From NCBI GenBank assembly GCA_963978545.1, contig OZ021732.1, positions 21,993,521 through 22,057,520 on the forward strand: 64,000 nt of DNA. The letters are read 5' to 3'. Shown in pieces: positions 46,821-60,764 of the stretch. Numbering within the stretch: the first letter of the stretch is position 1; every line of letters starts with the position of its first letter. The position numbers and the translations under genes were made by a program. This DNA comes from Linyphia triangularis. Taxonomy: Eukaryota > Arthropoda > Arachnida > Araneae > Linyphiidae. Below the pieces are notes generated by a model. It was not told where the DNA came from. It saw only the letters and a program-made list of their open reading frames with translations, and searched no databases.

Positions 46821-49332
46821 AAATATAGTCAAACTGTACATGTTTAGAATCACGGCCTGTAACTTCGCAGTAAAACATATGCAGAAGCAAAACACTCGCA
46901 GCAAAATATATGCGGCTTCTTGTTGACGATTAGAACAGCAATTGAAATTTTTTTAATTATAATTAAGAAATTAAAGTAAAAAATAAATGTTTTACATTTT
47001 TAAGAAGTAAGTCTAATAAATGTAAGTATTTAATATAAGGTTCCAACAAAAAAAAAAGATTCCCAGTTTGCAATACAATAAAAGGAATTAAAATTATGTT
47101 AACAATATGTTGTATGATAATGGTAAATAAATTTTGACATCTGACAACCTGTGGGAGCAATTTATTGCTTTACGTCAGTCGAAAACCAGGATAAGAACTG
47201 AAAGGTCTAAAACTATGCGAACTATTTTTTTAATTCCTCACTCTAATTGAATTCCCCTCTTCAAAGTTTTTCCAAAATGCTTGCTTTGAGCAATCCAAAA
47301 TAAAAATGTGGAGTTTAGCAGGATTTGTATTATGGAAATCCATTTCTATTTAAATCAAAATGATTGAAGTGGGATCAAAATCCAATTCAGTCCATATTGT
47401 TTTTCAAAGTTTTAATTAAGTTTTCGGATGGCTTCGTTATTGTTCACTTTAAGATGACTTCTAAATAGAAAATTGGTTTTGACTTTTTAAAGAAAGTTTT
47501 CTTCGTTCTTTGGTATTTTATCGCTTATTGCGATTGATGCAGATAATTTATGAGATTGCTTGTTTGCGTAGAATAATGATTTATTAATAGATCGCATTTA
47601 TTAGTTTGATTTAGTGACCTTAGGCTAAAAGATTGTTTTTCATAACAGTTTGGAATATGAATTGAATTTCACAAGTTACTTCACGTATGATCCTTTGTAT
47701 AAACTTTTCTTTTAACTATCTAAAAATAAGTGTTTATTTGATATAGGAGTTCACAAACATATCTTTATCGTTTCAAATTAATAATTAACATTCAACGACT
47801 ATCTGCTTATGTATTATTCTATTCCATTGCTGAAATTTTGGAATATTGATTTTGTAAAACTTCAAAGAAGTGAGACTTTGAATGTCTGACAAAATCCTTT
47901 CAAATCATTTTTATGTATTTAATATATATTTGCATATTCAATTTCTAGTAAAATCTAAATATTTAAAACTAACTATATTGTGAAAACTCTTTATGAAATG
48001 TTTCACTTTACTAGGTCTCAAGACACGTTTAAATACTCAAAATTGCTTTGATGTAGAATTGTAAGATTCTGTTCACAGATTTTATCAGACACCTTAATAA
48101 AACAACACAAATCAGACAAACGAAAACTTTTATGAGGATTACAGATTTTTCACATGGGTGCCATTACAGGCAATTTTATCGGTTTCCTATGCCGAATATC
48201 TGGCGAGCGGCGTTCGGCGATTGGTGTCTTGCCTCTGTCATGGGCAAATTTCCTTTCATTGTGTTTTTGTTGACCGTTCACAGAGCTGTTTTTTTTTAAT
48301 GTATAATGCGTTAATTTTTTTCATACACATACCGTTACAACGCTTTTTAAAGTTTTCGAAAAGAGAAAATTCAGTGAGCATGCATATTTTATTATTTCCA
48401 ACATAAGTTTATGAAATATTTATACATCAGAATAAACTACCATTTTTGTAGAATATAGATTAATAGTAAATGTGATTAATAGTTCAAAAGTATATTTTTT
48501 TATTCTTTACAATCTTTTTAGATTTATGAACATTGTTTTACCTATTGGAGATTTATAAAGAGAAATTTACTGTATAAAACATACTAAGTCAATTATATTA
48601 AAAAAAAAATTGTTTAGTTAAAAAGATTTATTGAATCTTGTACATAATAACGTGCAAGTCAAGTTACAACGTACCATACTAAAAGTTTCATTACTTGAAG
48701 ATGAAGGTACAAATTATTTTCAACCCAAACAAATGCTTTTGAAGCCGAAAGAATTCCTGTCAAAATAGCCCTTTTCAAATCTTGTTTTCGTGTTGCCATC
48801 GACCCAAAAAAGGCAAAAGATTTGGAAGAAACCTTTTGAAACAGTTTGCGCTTCTTCTTACATTTAATGGCTTCTCCGTATCAACTCGTTCAGAAGTTGA
48901 AAATATGTCATTGGCGACAAGAGCGAATCAGTTTTATTTTTATTTTTCACTTACATCCGTTCTTTCTTCTTCTCACATCCACAAGTGGAATTCACTTCGA
49001 AATTGTATTCCTTTTTAAAAGACGAGGGAGGGGAGATATCTTTTAAATAAGAATTATTATTGGGATAAGAATGAGGAAGGAAGTTAGTGCAACTTTTTAC
49101 TAAAGGATCTTAAAATATATTTATTTAAGTTTGTTACTTAGAAAAGATTGACATGATTTATTTTTAATAAAGTTTCATTGATGAAGGTTAATACTTTATA
49201 AATTTTATTTTATTTTTTAATATATTCGGAAATTAGTACAAAAACCTATGCATAATAACTTTCTTGCTTTTTTAACCTGATTCAAAACATTATTTCAGAG
49301 AATGGGATATACCATTTAATTTACTAATTATT
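46821..49332. other. AT-rich non-coding DNA
   Basis: No gene is supported. Short ORFs at 48158-48406, 48782-49018 and 48846-49046 overlap one another or lack domains. Confidence 0.5.
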
Positions 49333-49346
49333 GGAAATAATTCGGG

Positions 49347-49489
49347 TTGTTTTCAGATTATCTGGCGCCGTCAGCAACACGAAGGCTATAATGCGCCGAA
49401 ACATTCGTCATTTGACAAGCCAACATACATTTACAAACACCCATGCCTGAAACGGGACTCGAACCCGCAACCTCGTGGTCTAGAGGCTA
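49347..49489 (-). mobile_element. tRNA-derived SINE with 14-bp target duplication
   Basis: The 143-bp insert is flanked by GGAAATAATTCGGG (49333-49346 and 49490-49503). On the minus strand it begins near TAGCCTCTAGACCACGAGG and has a pol III B-box GGTTCGAGTCC (plus 49455-49465) in a T-arm-like context. It then continues GGCATGGGTGTTTGT into a unique tail ending CTGAAAACAA. The A-box half is missing or degenerate, so it is 5'-truncated or not tRNA-complete. Long direct repeats of this kind are made by LINE machinery. Confidence 0.83.
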
Positions 49490-49503
49490 GGAAATAATTC
49501 GGG

Positions 49504-51804
49504 ATATTAACCAAAAATATTTCTTATAATAGTCAATTCGTTGTTTTAGTATTTAAATCAAACTAGAATATATTAACTTGAATTTTGTCATAACCGTTAA
49601 TTAAAAATAATAAATTGCGTTTAAAATAGAAAAGAAAACGTAAAGTAGAAAATAGTTCTTACAAATTCTTGATAAGTTGATTTATTTAGTATTGTGTGTT
49701 TTGGTTTCATTAAATTATGTTTTAAAAAGTTATGGAATTAAGTTTACATACTTTGTAAATTAATAATAATGTATAACTTTTTTAAAAATAATTTAAAATT
49801 AAATTTTATTTATAGCATTTTGTTTCCATAAATAATCCACAAATGTCCTACAGTTTTCACATAAGTTTTTATGAGATTATTTTTTATTTCTAGTTTGAAA
49901 GTTTTCAGATAGTATTAATTAGTAGTTTTTTGTTACAACTTAAGTTAAAAGGAAAAATATTTTTCGTAGATTACTTACTTTTATTAAACCTTATAAAATA
50001 ACTAAACTAACAACTCATACGTTAATTAATTGCAAACTCAGAAACATAATTTCGTACATCGTCCAGAAACACTCCTTTTAATCACACAGCAAACACAAAA
50101 ATTCACCATCTCATATTTTTAGGAGATATAATTAAAAAGCAAATATTACTTACAATTAAGATCTTACCCTTAAGAAAAATTCAAATTAAGACAGCGCTAC
50201 CAAAAAGATAATATCGCAAACGAAATAAGAAATTTCGTGTAATTTTTCATTAAAACATCTCAACCAACTGAATTAGTTAATACTTCAGAGAATACTAATC
50301 CAGGGAAGTAGAAAAAAAAGAGATGCTTTTCACAATATTACTTTTTCTTCACTCAAAACCCTAATTTCCTTTGCGCACATTTTCATTCTCTTTCATGCAT
50401 CCGAAAGAAAGTTAACAGTATTGCTCTATCGCGTGTTTGAAAGCCATCTTTCACTGCTTGTTTTTCTTTAAGTTTTTTTTTTTTTTTTTTTTTTTTTTTG
50501 TGGGTGTTTTTTTGTAATATTCTTATAGCGTAATGACTCTTTGTTTATGTGTGTAGGGAATGGAAGTGGCGTGCGAATTGCCTGAGAATTTCGCTTGTCA
50601 ACACCGCATTTATCCGGCTCCTGTAAGATGTTCAAACTACAAATCATCGGATGTACTTCTTATGACCCTTTTGCTTGGAGTGGGATGGGACGTGGTTGTT
50701 ATATCCACGCAAAAATCCATTAAAGAACCGTTACCCGGAAATTGTAGGCCAGGAGCATTTTAAGTGATTTAGTAATAATTCAACTGTTCTTATCTTTTAT
50801 CAATAAAAGCACGTTTGGTATATTATTGAGAAAACGTTGAAGGAATGAATCATTGAATTTGAATTAGAAAATGAATATGGAGAATTCGGTTCGTTTTCGG
50901 TGAGGTTTCAAAAATTTTGTTTTTTAATTCTTTTGAATAAGAAAGCGTAACAGTTCTCGAAACTTTTTTCAACTAAAATGAATTAATTTTGAATCTTGCA
51001 TTTAAATTAGCTGAAAATTCTTTAATTAAATTAATTGAAACCTTCTTTGAATTAAGTTATATAAGATCTTTTTTATTTTATTTTTTCGAATTCAAATTCC
51101 TCATATTTCTCTAAAACATTTAAATATATGTTTCCATTAAACACAACCATTTCATCTTCCAAAATCCAAATAAAAGAAAAAGCAACTTATTTAAATTTTA
51201 AGAAAAGCAAGTAAACCAATTTTTAAATCACTTACCTCTCTATTTTCACACTAATTTTCACATACCCGCTATTATTAAGTTGAAAATTACTACCTTTTCC
51301 AACCTTAGTAAATAGAGTAGCATCACTTGTAATTGTGACTACGAGCTCCTGTAAAAGAATATATTTTTGAAGTATGTAGAGCTGAAGGTAGTGCGAAAGT
51401 AACTAGAAAATAAAAAAGGCTTTGAATACATATTTCCATAGCATTTGTTCAAAAAATTAAAAGCATAACAGTACCTAACAGTTTACTACAGAATATCTCG
51501 TCATTTTGGCTAAAAATATTTTTAAGAAGTAATAAATTGCAACGTTTCAATATTAATCACTATTTAAACATTTTTATTCCAAATATGTTTTTGTCTTTTT
51601 TGTCATTTATTTGTTTTCTTTTTTATTTTTATTCATACAACTGCTGTAAACTTATTTTTAAAAAATACAATAATAACTTTAAAAAATAATGCATATCTTT
51701 AAAAAAATACTTAAATTATCAAAATTAATTTGCTATTAAAGGCTAAATTAAAGTTGTTAATTGATGATATTTTTAGGATTAACTTAGGAAAATTAATAAG
51801 AGAT

Positions 51805-51843
<39 letters not shown>

Positions 51844-51959
51844 ACCTTTCAAATTTCTTTTTTAAATCCTTTATATTATTCGATTTAATGTGTTTTTTGT
51901 GGCCAAATATGCAGTATAATTATTTAATAGCCAAATATTTTACATACTCTGCTATATTA
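49504..51959. other. AT-rich non-coding DNA; GC-richer patch at 50545-50770
   Basis: The patch overlaps a 67-codon plus-strand ORF (50560-50763) with fairly balanced composition but no recognised motif; it is not called. A T-tract lies at 50473-50499 and an A-tract at about 51812-51842. Confidence 0.45.
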
Positions 51960-52065
51960 CCGTTTCGGAGAACTAATCACCCCCCTTGTCGTCTTCCAAT
52001 CAATAAAAAATGATCGATAGACATGTTGTGAATGACAATTTATTAAGTTTTAGTCAGTTAAGTTT
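51960..52065. repeat. Remnant of the ~145-bp repeat family
   Basis: TTTCGGAGAACTAATCACC, CTTGTCGTCTTCCAATC and AATTTATTAAGTTTTAG follow the order seen in the tandem units at 18480-19675. A single decayed copy outside that element suggests a dispersed family. Confidence 0.5.
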
Positions 52066-52278
52066 TAGTTAGTTAAGTTAGTTAAAAAAGTTAGTCATGG
52101 TTCGGAATGAGTGTTTTCTTCGTAGTGGTCAAACAGTATGAAAACTCTATTTGAGATCATTACATAGCAACTGCACGTAAAAATTGTCAATTCATAAATA
52201 AAGGATTAATATTAAACACTTTGATTATATAGGTAGCATTATTATTTCCTAAATAAAAAAAAATATTGTTTACACTTT

Positions 52279-52313
<35 letters not shown>

Positions 52314-55300
52314 GAAAACTTCTAAAGATATCTGATGAGAGATAGTGAATGTTATTTTATATAATCGTAAGAGAGCAGAAAAAAAATACAAAACAGGAGA
52401 CTGATTCTATTTGTTTCGACTAGGTGGCAAATAGAAGTAGTGCTTAATTTTTTTTGTACTCACAGATAAAGAAAAAACCGTTTCTTTTTTAAACATGAGG
52501 GCTTAAAGAAAACACTTTTTCAAAATTTAAGGTATTAACTTTAACTAAGCTTTGTTTAAAATTTCTTCAAAATTTATAACTGCATCATATTCACCCGGGT
52601 TTCAGTAATTTAAACACATTTTTTGTTATTTAAGTACTTTCATCAAGTTTTCCCTCTAGGAACATTTTTCAGTTTACATTAAATTATTTCTCGTGCTGAA
52701 ATATATTTAAAACCACTAAAAATACCTACTCTTTTGCATTTACTGTTTCGTCCCGTTTTAGTAGTCCGTAATTTCACTGTAGAGCCATTTAGGTGAAGCA
52801 AAAAATGAATAATTTAAAAGCCATGTACCCCAAATATCTATAAAAAATTTTCTGCATGTTTATAATTTTTTTTTCAATAAATATATATTTTTTTTCAGTT
52901 ATGAAATATTTTGTTGTATCTTTGGGGATGTATCTTCACACAACACTCCTTTTTTTCTCCAACCTGTCGCATTTTTTTTTCTTTCTTCTTTTTAATATAA
53001 TTTCATCTTTTTACATAAATGATTTTGTGGAGTTAAATTTAATCAGGGAAATATTTTCAAATTAGTGGGCAGTGAAGAAGAAAATGACAGCTTTTTTTTA
53101 TGAATTTGGGTACATTCAAAACTTTTTCTTGAATAGAACCAGGATATAAAATAGAAAATACAGTATTTCTAATTATAATTATACTTATTACAAATATTAT
53201 AAATTGTATTTACTTTTTATTTCCTATTTTATGTTACAAAAATTGACTTGTATACCTGATAAAAATTGAAATCAATAGCATTTTAACATGAATTAGGACA
53301 GTTTCAGCTTTTTAATTTGCTTAAATCATATATTTAATATGAATCAAATTAAAAAAAAAAAAAAAAAAAATCAAATACATATCTGAATGCTTAACAAATC
53401 TTTTCTTGTTTAAAAAAATATATTATAATTCTTTTAAGCATTATTAGGCAAAATAGTTGTTTCGAATTGGATTAATATTTAATTAACAATATCGTTATAA
53501 ATTATCTTCTCTTAGAATTGATGACACTTTATAAAACTATCTTTATTACTTCTTCGAGAATTATATAATTTTCAAAAACAGAAAGCAGCAGTAAATCGTA
53601 ATTAAGAAATTAGTAAAGATTCAGTCATCTTGACTCAACAGATGCGAAAACGCAAACAAAATAGAACTGCATTCACATCAGTTCAACCCAAACCAACATA
53701 AGGAACTGAATTGATCAGTGATTGAATACAAGGCTAGTTTTTTATAGGTTGTCAACATTCCCAAAAATTCTAGAAATATCCAGACAAATTTTACTCAATA
53801 TTTCCCTGAAGCCTGCATTTTCGATACTGTTTACAATTTTTGCATCAATTAAAAGCACGTATACTAATAAAAGTTATAGCAGAATTAAAATAGAATGAAA
53901 TTAACCCAGTATTTACATTATGTATAATTATTTACAAATTATCTATCGCAAAAATATACCTCAAGTATTATCTTTACGAACCTCCATATGTGCATGTGAA
54001 TTCTTATTTTTAATTTTACTTTCATGTTATTTGTACACATCCAACAATTTATATGTTTGGGAACAATCATTAAACACCTAGTCACTATGACAAACTTAAA
54101 TATAATTAAAAAATGTGGAAATAAGATCATATTACTCTTATATAGTTTCATTAAATTATTCAGATTAATGTTTATTTTAACTAACAGCATATATATATAT
54201 ACGGAAAAGGACTAAAACAGTTGCTTTCACTCGAAGTATTGTTTATAGATATGCCATGAGTTTAATATTTCACGTACCTCATTAAAAGTCAGCTTCACCA
54301 ACACTCACTGGAATTCCTGAAATCACAGACGATGATTAATTGAGAAGAGAGCAAACTACACTGCATGAAACATATTTACACTGACACTTGGTGTCAACAT
54401 ACTGCGCCGACAGTGGTAAATGAACGCAAAGGTGAGGATGTCAAAACTATTGTGTAATTTCATTTTCTAAAACTTTCTTCCAATGTGAATGGGGATATAA
54501 CACAATTTAGTCTTCGAAGTTGTATAGCAAAATTATGTTAAAATTGAATCATTTGATAAATTTTTTATAATTTTGTACCACCAAATATGTGTTAAACACA
54601 ATAAATCAATTTATTATATGACCGCCTAACACTTAAAGACATCATATGACAAATGAAGGTGTATTTTAATCCAGATATATATTAGTAACTTATCCCAATG
54701 AATAATTTAAACCGGACATATTTCATTTAAATTATTTTTTAGAAATATGACTGTGATTTCATTATGAAAAAAGTTAATTTAACTACTTATGCTGTTTGTG
54801 TCGTTTAAAGAATTATTTATACTAATATTACCCAAGTTAATGATTTCTTTAGTGATTTATTCATAATACTTATTAAAACAAGTTAATATTAGTTTTTTGC
54901 ATAGTTGTCAAGTCAGAAAATAATGCTTACTTATAAGTTACATTCCCTGCACAATACATAACCCAACGAAAAGTATAAAATTATATAAAAACCAGGACTC
55001 CAATTTTAAAGCTTAATATTTTATTTAAATATGCCTTATTCTCATTTTTTTGCTTCGCATTTAGTGAGAAGTATTCTTTAATTCTCTATTGGCAAATGTT
55101 TAATATGTACCAAAATAGAAAAAATGCATTTTTATCTTCTCTATTTTCAAGTTATATCCGCGTTAGTTCTTTGTAGTTTATTCTAGCTCCTTATTTCTGC
55201 TATATGTAGGTGCTCAAAACAGATAATTTTCTGTTTCGTAATTTTGAACTTGATCAGATAACTAGGGCTATATGTGAGCTATTACCTTTTTTTTTGAACC

Positions 55301-56080
55301 CATCACTACAATGAGAGGATATTGAGAATTCATCGCACATTATCGTACACACTGGTATTCCATAAGGCAGGATCAAACCTGTCTAGAATTCTAGTGTCAC
55401 GTTGTGAATAAATATTGTGTGAGTTTCTGTTCTTTAAAGAAGTATACAACACTATCTTATACAAGGTTTTATGAAATACAATAATTCTTAAATAGCATTA
55501 ATTTGCAGTTTCTTTGATCAGACCTCGAGTGAAATAAAAAGAATGTTCCTGAATATAAATGTCCTTTACATCTGAAGCATATATATTATCAAGAACAAAT
55601 AAGTTACCAGTACGCACTAGAAATTGGAAAATTTGATGAATATTACAATTATTTTTTTAATGTAATTTAAAGTGTATAATGGAGAACAGTAACCTACTAG
55701 GATCTAATTTATTCATGTACTAATTTATTTTTAATTTAATTGGAAATTTTGACGTTTTTATGAAAAGTGGCTAAGTTAATTTTAGATAATTTCAAAACAA
55801 AGTCATATAGAAAAAAAACCTATGAGTTATTTTTACAATTCTAATAGGTTAATTGTAGCAAAGAATAGCGTATCATTAGAAATTAAATTTTAAATTTTAA
55901 ATAAGTTGTAAATTGAGCTAGGATTGGAGCAATTAGAACCTACTTAAGTAAAATTTTTTAATTATATGACCAAATGGAAAATATTCTTATGCATACATGT
56001 TAGTTTTCTAACATTTGTTAAGTGTGAAAAATATTGTGAGTCTAGATCAAAAATTAAAACAATATTATTTCTATTTATAG
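52066..56080. other. AT-rich non-coding DNA
   Basis: No gene is supported. Homopolymer tracts lie at 52281-52312 (T) and 53351-53370 (A). Confidence 0.5.
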
Positions 56081-56087
56081 TTACACC

Positions 56088-56180
56088 TTGACTATATTAT
56101 AAATAACTAGAACCAATAATGTATTTAAGTTGCATATTATAAATAACTAGAACTAATTATGTCTAATAAGTTGCATTTAA
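56088..56180. repeat. Direct duplication, about 46 bp, two copies
   Basis: ATATTATAAATAACTAGAAC followed by YAAT and TAAGTTGCAT occurs twice in tandem. Confidence 0.7.
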
Positions 56181-56284
56181 TTATTTTTAGTTATCTAAAA
56201 CTTATATTATTTGCCTATAACAAAAATCTATAGAATTTATTTTAGCACTATAAGCTCCACAGAGTACTTCATAAGAAATGTTCC

Positions 56285-56720
56285 CACAGGAAACAAGTCA
56301 ATCCGACTAATTTCCGGAAAGTTTAGATAACCCTCACGCCATACCGTCATTTGCAACTCCTCCAGACATCACTTGCCGCAAATACAATATGACTTTATTA
56401 AACCCGATTAAACAGTTTGCAATACAGATACGAGCAGCTTCATCACTCAAACAGACTCCAGGACCTTTTCACTGTCACATTCCCGGAGCACAGACCCCTA
56501 AAAGAGAAGATTGCGTCAGCAGGGAACGAACTTCAAGTTCAGTTCGATTCATCCTGTCAACGTCTTATCAATCCGGGTCTCGTCACGGAAGTCACGCTAT
56601 GGAATGATGCATAGCTGGCCTGTCAATATCACCTGGGCCGCAAAACCGCGCCCTCCTTGGACGTCGTTTTCTGGGAAAAGGGGACGTCTTTATCGCATGT
56701 GACGGGACGTCTTCGGGGTC
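56285..56720. other. GC-richer block, no assigned function
   Basis: This block stands out from its AT-rich flanks. It carries overlapping plus-strand ORFs in all three frames (56389-56607, 56417-56614 and 56511-56702), which argues that openness here reflects base composition. Motifs include repeated GACGTC (GGACGTCG, GGACGTCT, GGGACGTCTTC). It could be regulatory DNA or an unknown exon; I cannot decide. Confidence 0.35.
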
Positions 56721-57364
56721 TTTGGTGATACTTTTGTTGCTGATATAGGAATAGGAGGTAGAAGGTTAAAGTTGAAAAGTTGGGAGAATCTGCGTCACCA
56801 TTTTCTTTTGTAAAGTACTTTTTTTTCCCCTTTATCCTTTACTAATTATGCAATGCTTAAACAAATATCGATTTTTTAAAAAATAACTCCCTAACTGTGA
56901 ATTGACTGAAAAACTGTGAGGAATAGAAGGAAAAGATAAGTTGCATGTTGGATATACAGGTAAGGAATTTTAAATACAACTGTTTGCAAAATAAGTTACA
57001 ATATTTAAATGTGGCAACAAATTGTTGTAAAATATGAATATAATAATTTGAGTTCATAGGTTGAAACCTATGAAAAAGTCTCTATAATCCTTTTAATGGA
57101 TCCTGTAGCCCAAACGGTCACTTTTGAAAAATGCTGTGGTTTTGTAATTCACACAAACTGGTTTTATTTACATTATAATTAATGGACTTGTTTCTTGACA
57201 AATCCTTCCAAATTAAACTACTGTCAGTCTTGAACGTATATATGCATCACTTGATCCCCAGCAATAAGCAACATTTTTAAATTTATAAATAAAATTTAAA
57301 ATGAAATATTTTATTAGGATGATAGCTTATAACCTATCTAAAACAAAATAAATAAATAATTATA

Positions 57365-58019
<655 letters not shown>

Positions 58020-58139
58020 TTAAAGAATAGAGCTCATTAATTTCACGATATTATGGTTGATAAGTGGAACTATCTGCCAAGTCATATCGTAAATTATACT
58101 GGAGTACATATTTTTAAAAGACAGCTGGATCTATACTAA
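58020..58139 (+). pseudogene. Possible LINE ORF2 C-terminal remnant
   Basis: One frame reads VDKWNYLPSHIV, then HIFKRQLDLY and a TAA (58137-58139). The pattern W-N-x-L-P-x-x-(I/V)-V, about ten residues, then F-K-x-x-L-D is the usual ending of ORF2 in several non-LTR retrotransposon groups. Only the tail is present, consistent with 5' truncation. The assignment rests on this short pattern. Confidence 0.4.
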
Positions 58140-59128
58140 GAGATTCTTCAGAATGGTTAAACTGGATAATCCTAGAGAGGCCTCGTGCCTGTAGTTGATC
58201 TTCATTTTTAAATTTGTATTTGAATAAGATTACTTAAATTTGAAATTCCAGTTGGAAAACTACTGCTAAAGCAGTCAAGGCTTAATGAATTAGGCAGTAA
58301 TTTTTTTTTTAACTTTAAATACAAATGTGTTCCTCAAAGTTATTTAATTTGTTGATTATAACATTAATGTTTTTATGTTAGACATTAATATATGCAGACA
58401 ATATTGCATTCAGAAGTCAATAAGACACTACAAAAATGCTAATGCGAAATTCATGTTTTCTTGGAAGGAGTTGCAGTGTATTTTTAGTCGGCATATATAC
58501 ACTCAAAGGACATTTACTTGACTGAAATCATGAAGTGCATCAGATTTACGTTTGAAAATATTGAAAAAATTTTAAACTTAGTCAAGAGCACGACTTAAAT
58601 ATCAGCTTAAATAGAACAGATAATTTCCATCTGAGAATACTAAAGCTCTTGTTCAAGATGCGAAGCTCAACATATTACCAAACGTTGTGAAAATACTGGA
58701 TTATATTTAAATTGCACAAGAACAGAGGAGGAAAACGGATCACCACATTCAGAAAGGAACGTTGAAACAGATTGCTTAAGTGATTGCATAAAAACATCAT
58801 CTCAGCTGGCTGCTGATTTATCGGTGAAGCCAAAATAATAAATGGTTCCCAGAGTCATTATAAGACTGACTCCAGGGTTGTAATGCCAGGATGAAGTAAC
58901 AGACCTACAAAAAGAACAGAAAGTCACAGTTGGCATAGGCACTTAAACAAGAACACCCTTCAAAAGAACATTATTCCAAATTTTGTGGTTTGAAGAATTT
59001 AAATTTCAGATGCATGCTAATATACTTATAGTTATTGAGAATAAAAATACAAATACAAATTTTAAGACCAACAACAGGCTCAATGCCCAATAGGGTTGGT
59101 CGAGTAAATATATATGTATACACGTATA
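58140..59128. other. Non-coding DNA
   Basis: I see no supported frame. The stretch at 58560-58980 is less AT-biased than its surroundings but broken by stops in every frame. Confidence 0.4.
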
Positions 59129-59200
59129 TAGAAATAGAAAATAATTTGCATACATAATAGAAAATAATTTGCATACATAATAGAAAATAATTTGCATAAA
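59129..59200. repeat. 23-bp repeat, three copies, each with an octamer motif
   Basis: AATAGAAAATAATTTGCATAC repeats with ATTTGCAT at 59144, 59167 and 59190. A reverse-orientation ATGCAAAT follows at 59305-59312. These match the POU-factor octamer. Confidence 0.85.
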
Positions 59201-59379
59201 ATAACAAGTATGAAAGTATCAATATGCTTAAAAAAAAGGTATTTGAAAATATATTCACAAATTTAGGTATTTTTTGTGCATTTTAAGTGTTTTGTTTTCC
59301 AATTATGCAAATGTGAAACGAAAGTTAGACCAATAAATCCTTATCAAGGATATAGTACCAACTCATAAGCTTGGAATGA

Positions 59380-59790
59380 AATAAATTTATTATCTCAAGA
59401 TGTATTGAAATGGTTATATGTGTGAGAACAACGTACTTTAACCAGTATCTAAATGTACTCGAAATGAGCTCGCCATCATCATTTTCATTGGTGGCACGAA
59501 AATGAATGGGACTCAATTCCGACAGAACAATGCAAAATTAATCTAACAAAACAATGAAGTGATTAGTGAAAATTATGTAGATCTCCTGGAGTGGTTGGTC
59601 TCAAAAGCCTTCGGATTTTAACCCAACAGAAAACTCTTAGAATATTCTTAAATAAAAGATTAGGGAGCATCCAATTACTTCAAAAGATCCATTAAATTAC
59701 CTTTAAACAAAAAGTAAAATCACTAAATACGAATGTTATCATACAGTTGAGCACTCTGTCTCAAACATTTGATAATGTAATTAAAATCAA
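59380..59790 (+). pseudogene. Tc1/mariner-like transposase relic, C-terminal part
   Basis: Broken frames read TYFNQYLNVLE, then FRQNNAKLI, then ISENYVDLLEW, VSK and FGF*PNRKLLEYS. This is the order of the Tc1 DDE domain: the FQQDN.P.H second-aspartate region, ...VLEWP..SPDLNPIEN and the C-terminal helix. The second catalytic aspartate appears replaced and several stops interrupt the frame. The N-terminal DNA-binding part is not visible. Confidence 0.6.
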
Positions 59791-60725
59791 AAGTTTCTTA
59801 ACCCTATATTGATTTTTCTAAATGAAAATTTTCACTTTATACCATGTAGCTATATGTTTTCCCAACACAATGGTGTTTTACAAACTGTCAATTTTTAAAA
59901 GATTCCTGATACTTTTCGCAATGACTGAATTTAAACATATCTTGATCGAAACATCTTGATCTTAATTTAATTTAGTGCAAACTCCCTTCAGGGATGGGAA
60001 ACTAAAATAATGACGTGTAAAAATTAGTAGATAATATATTAAAAAAAAAAAAAGCCTAAAAGTGTCATAGCAAAAAAAAGTAACAAACAATTATTCTAGT
60101 TTATTGTATGCACTCAAATGTATTAATGATTTAAAAGTTTTTTTTTTAAATATTGTACGTATATATTGTAAATACATAATTGTATAAACACATTATCCTA
60201 GAAAATTGGTTTAAGGAGATAAAGAAAAAAAACCCTACTAAATTACATTGTTTTCAAAAAATTATTTAAAAAAAAAGCACACTGACTCAATTTTCATGTT
60301 TGGAAATAAAATGACTTGCCTCTATGTTTATGCAGTTTGTCAGAAAAATAATTAACCACTATGGTATATTTTGTCTTGTAAGAATTCTTTTTTATCTTTG
60401 AAAGATAAGTTTATTCGTGAAGATAAAACATTTGTCTGATTGAAACTTAATAAAATATTTTAATAATACATGAATTTGAATGAAAAGCTTGTAAGGAAAC
60501 ATTTATAATTTATTTCGATTTAACACGAATTTTGGTATTACATCAAAGCCAGAATTTTTTTAGCTATGAACAGTTACGTTTTCAAAAAAGGGAAGGAAAT
60601 AAATTTAAAGTATGAAGAGTACATCTGAAAACATTAAAAAATACAAAAATATAAACAATTTTAAATATTGCATACTTTTAAATAAGTTGGTTTCTCATAA
60701 AATAAATATTTTGTGATTTCCGTTA

Positions 60726-60764
<39 letters not shown>

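Noticed and set aside
49440..49489. Functional tRNA gene on the minus strand
   Set aside because: Only the T-arm half is present, and the segment lies inside a retroposon bounded by a 14-bp duplication.
58971..59258. Minus-strand ORFs rich in Tyr, Leu and Cys
   Set aside because: They read through the 23-bp tandem repeats; two frames are open at once.
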